Assembly: GCA_025929655.1 (NCBI GenBank)
Contig: JAICPV010000002.1
Span: 1-23,632 of the forward strand
DNA from: Pyrinomonadaceae bacterium
Lineage (GTDB): Bacteria; Acidobacteriota; Blastocatellia; Pyrinomonadales; Pyrinomonadaceae
Length of the DNA stretch: 23,632 nucleotides
Direction of reading: 5' to 3'
Part shown: piece after piece, positions 21,667 through 23,632 of the stretch
Layout: every line of letters starts with the position of its first letter
Position numbering within the stretch: position 1 is the first letter of the stretch
The notes under the pieces: model-generated
Seen by the model: the letters and a program-made list of their open reading frames with translations, nothing else
What the model was told of the DNA's origin: nothing
The model's database searches: none
Translations under genes and position numbers: made by a program

Positions 21667-22959
21667 TTAGTTAGCCTTAGCGGCCTGCGCTTTATCCTGC
21701 AGGATCTCGATCGCCTTCTTAAGCTGTATGTCTTCAGCCGGCTTCGCACCGGATTTGGGTTTCTCCGGCGTGGGCGTGGCCTGCGGATCCTGATTTTGCT
21801 CGTCCTGCTGGTCGATCAATTGATCGACCTCGATCGGCTCAGGCGTCTCCGGCCGCTTCACTTCTACGGACGGCTTGATTCCGGTCGAATTACGCTCTTC
21901 GCCAAGAAAAGGAACGCCGGACGGCGATGCCCATTTCGAAGTCGTCAGCAAAAGCCCGTCACCCGCCCGCAGCGTGAAAAGCTGCTGTTCCGAACCAGCT
22001 CCGAAACTTCTTTCGCCCACAACCTCACCGCGTTTCTTGTCCAGGACCGCTGCGCCTACCGCTTCGCCCGCACCGGCGGTTCCTAGATCGATCAAAACCG
22101 CCAGCTTTCCGTCGAAGATCGTCTTTGACGGGTCGGCGGCAAAAGTCTTTTTCACGGTGCTGTCTTTGCCCACGATCTTTGCGAGATCACCGTTCCGAAT
22201 GAAAAGGTTCGCAGTTGCGACACCCTCTTCGAGCGTTCCGGTTGCTACACCGCGAAGGTCGAGCACGATCTTATTCGCGCCCTGTTTCACGAGATTCTGC
22301 ACTTGCGTCCGAATATTGTTGGATTCGCCGGTTTCGAGGCTATAGACTTTGACAACTCCGGTCTTCCCGGTTTCCATTTTTCCTTCGACGGCGGGTGCTT
22401 TTGGATTCCCGCGGATCACTTTGATCATCTGCGGCTTTTCGCCGGCACGAAGCACCCTCAGATTCACGGCAGTTCCCGGATCACCACTAATTAGTTGTTT
22501 TGCGTCGTAAAGCGAGATATCGCGCGAAGCCTTGTTCTCGATGTATTCCACCACGTCCCCGGCTTTGAGGCCCGCCTTCTCGGCATTCGAACCTTTCATG
22601 ACCGAGACGACATAAAGATACAGCGAAACCTGCGAAAATTCCGCTCCGATACCAACCTTACCGTTTCCTTTATTCGCGTTGAAATCCTTAACTTGATCGG
22701 AGGTGAGATATGAGGAATAAGGATCCAGCCCGCCTACAAGTCCTCGAAGAGCACCGTTGCGGACCTTTTCAAGGTTCGGCTCGTCAACGTAATCGTTCTG
22801 AATATGCTGAAGAACTGATTCGAAAATCCGGATCTGTGCCGTTGAATCGTTTATCGGCTGCTGTGCACGCGTCCACGGGCTAAGCATTCCGCCGACGACG
22901 GCGTAAACGGCAAGAACACCGGAGATAACCAGAACCGAAAGCTTTCCGCGAAATGTCAT
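21667..22959 (-). CDS. S41/CtpA-like exported protein lacking the catalytic Ser and Lys (predicted pseudoprotease)
   Basis: This 430-residue homologue of C-terminal processing proteases has an N-terminal membrane anchor or signal (about 6-27). A helical domain (about 40-95, GGLDPYSSYLTSDQV) and a PDZ domain (about 100-185, GSNAEKAGLKAGDVVEYIEN) precede the S41 core (about 195-370). Aligned without gaps to the S41 protease at 5546-7264, the nucleophile position (Ser in NRNSASASE) is Gly296 in DLGTAGAGE, and the general-base Lys (FGKG) is Ala321 in FGAG. The LDLKDNGGG loop reads LDLRGVATG. The reading frame is intact, so it is not a decayed gene. A Pro/Gln/Asp-rich linker (370-405) leads to a C-terminal helix. 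The ATG has AGAGG six bases upstream. It may act as a binding or scaffold protein. Confidence 0.9.
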   Translation of the reverse strand: MTFRGKLSVLVISGVLAVYAVVGGMLSPWTRAQQPINDSTAQIRIFESVLQHIQNDYVDEPNLEKVRNGALRGLVGGLDPYSSYLTSDQVKDFNANKGNGKVGIGAEFSQVSLYLYVVSVMKGSNAEKAGLKAGDVVEYIENKASRDISLYDAKQLISGDPGTAVNLRVLRAGEKPQMIKVIRGNPKAPAVEGKMETGKTGVVKVYSLETGESNNIRTQVQNLVKQGANKIVLDLRGVATGTLEEGVATANLFIRNGDLAKIVGKDSTVKKTFAADPSKTIFDGKLAVLIDLGTAGAGEAVGAAVLDKKRGEVVGERSFGAGSEQQLFTLRAGDGLLLTTSKWASPSGVPFLGEERNSTGIKPSVEVKRPETPEPIEVDQLIDQQDEQNQDPQATPTPEKPKSGAKPAEDIQLKKAIEILQDKAQAAKAN

Positions 22960-23057
22960 AAAAAACCTCTTATAATCGAAACGCCACGTGATGATACGCA
23001 GACGTTCGGTGAAGGTTCTGCGCCGTTTATTAAATTATCCGTTACAGCGGCCTAAAG

Positions 23058-23540
23058 GTGCAACAAAAAGAAACGAACAATAACCCGCTTATCGAAGATC
23101 TGACCCGTATTCCATCCCGCGGCCGAATTATCGCGATCGATCCGGGCACAAAACGTATCGGTGCTGCCGTCTGCGACGACGACCGGATCGTCTGTCGTCC
23201 GCTGCCAATGTTTGAAAGATCTTCCTGGAAGAATCTTCTCTCCCGGGTTAAAGCGATTCTGCACGAATTTGATGCGAAAGCACTTGTTATTGGTTTGCCT
23301 TTAGAATCCGATGGATCGGAAAGCCCAATGTCGGTGGATGCCCGCGAAATGGCCCGAAAGTTTCGCCTTTCGCTTGAATTGCCGGTTTTTCTCCAGGACG
23401 AGCGGGCGACCAGTTACGCCGCGAGGCAAAAACTTTGGGCCCAAAACGGCCCTAAGGATCTGCGCAGCAGCATCGACAGCGAAGCGGCCGCGATCATTCT
23501 CAGCGACTTCCTGGATCGGATAACCAAGTCGACTAATTAA
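23058..23540 (+). CDS. ruvX: Holliday junction resolvase-like RuvX (YqgF)
   Basis: This 160-residue protein has an RNase H-like fold and is linked to Holliday junction cleavage and to pre-16S rRNA 5' end processing. Motifs: RIIAIDPGTKRIGAAV (23-38) with Asp28, ALVIGLPLESDG (75-86), FLQDERATSYAA (111-122) with Glu115, and SSIDSEAAAIILSDFL (137-152) with Asp140. These supply the acidic catalytic set. It has about 20 extra residues at the N-terminus compared with usual members. The only in-frame start before the core is the GTG at 23058, preceded directly by AAAG and thus lacking a properly spaced ribosome binding site. It is divergent from the S41-like gene. Its stop codon may overlap the end of a convergent gene. 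Confidence 0.92.
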   Translation: MQQKETNNNPLIEDLTRIPSRGRIIAIDPGTKRIGAAVCDDDRIVCRPLPMFERSSWKNLLSRVKAILHEFDAKALVIGLPLESDGSESPMSVDAREMARKFRLSLELPVFLQDERATSYAARQKLWAQNGPKDLRSSIDSEAAAIILSDFLDRITKSTN

Positions 23541-23632
23541 TTTTTCAAAGGGGCGAATATCTGCACGGAACGCGCGGCGGATTCGACCGCTGACTTGGTG
23601 AATGGAAAAATGGCCGGCGTTCCCGTTCGCCA
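23537..23632 (-). CDS. Possible 3' end of a convergent gene (partial)
   Basis: On the minus strand one frame is open from the window edge to a TAA at 23539-23537, giving 31 residues that end IFPFTKSAVESAARSVQIFA plus PLKN. The stop overlaps the ruvX stop by a few bases, as is common for tightly packed convergent genes. An open stretch this short can occur by chance, and no family is recognised, so this is a weak call. Confidence 0.3.
   Translation of the reverse strand, partial: WRTGTPAIFPFTKSAVESAARSVQIFAPLKN

Noticed and set aside
1..23632. Search for tRNA, rRNA, CRISPR arrays, insertion sequences and prophage genes
   Set aside because: No regularly spaced repeats, transposase or integrase motifs, or rRNA-like stretches were seen by eye in either strand. 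A tRNA scan could not be run, but no intergenic gap looks like one.

Overview
The window is a bacterial chromosome segment of moderate to high GC, packed with ordinary genes and carrying no mobile element, tRNA, rRNA or CRISPR array. The gene set fits a Gram-negative aerobe of the Acidobacteriota, perhaps class Blastocatellia. It includes many secreted peptidases, a Yip1-family membrane protein, a heme-copper oxidase biogenesis set and system II cytochrome c maturation. That placement is an inference from gene content, not a phylogenetic result.

Layout. 1-2182 (+): the 3' part of a MacA/HlyD-type adaptor, a MacB/LolD-type ABC ATPase, and a polytopic membrane protein overlapping the ATPase by 4 bp; a shared hairpin terminator follows. 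2293-5373 (-): oppD-like and oppF-like peptide ABC ATPases and a Yip1-family protein, with no permease or binding protein in view. 5546-12961: a peptidase block with an S41 processing protease (+), a 55-codon membrane peptide (-), an M28 aminopeptidase (-), and a translationally coupled pair of S9 prolyl-oligopeptidase-type and M1 metallopeptidases (+). All the enzymes carry export signals, so this block and the Opp ATPases together suggest degradation of external or periplasmic protein with peptide uptake.

13095-14082 (-): a lipoprotein gene preceded by a strong candidate c-di-AMP (ydaO/yuaA-type) riboswitch with its own promoter and intrinsic terminator. 14082-19970: a divergent respiratory block. 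Heme O synthase, cytochrome oxidase subunit III and a DUF420 (CtaM-like) protein read leftward; ResB, a long CcsA-like protein and a small exported protein read rightward. Two well-formed sigma70-type promoters sit back to back between them. 19981-22959 (-): a secreted protein with a low-complexity linker, an AAC(6')-like acetyltransferase with its own promoter, and an S41/CtpA-like protein whose catalytic Ser and Lys are both replaced, so it is predicted to be a pseudoprotease. 23058-23540 (+): RuvX (YqgF).

The observations most worth a second look are the c-di-AMP riboswitch over an uncharacterised lipoprotein, the catalytically dead CtpA homologue, a run of genes whose -10 boxes lie almost on the start codon (leaderless or nearly leaderless), and an 82-nt stem-closed element upstream of the S9 peptidase gene.
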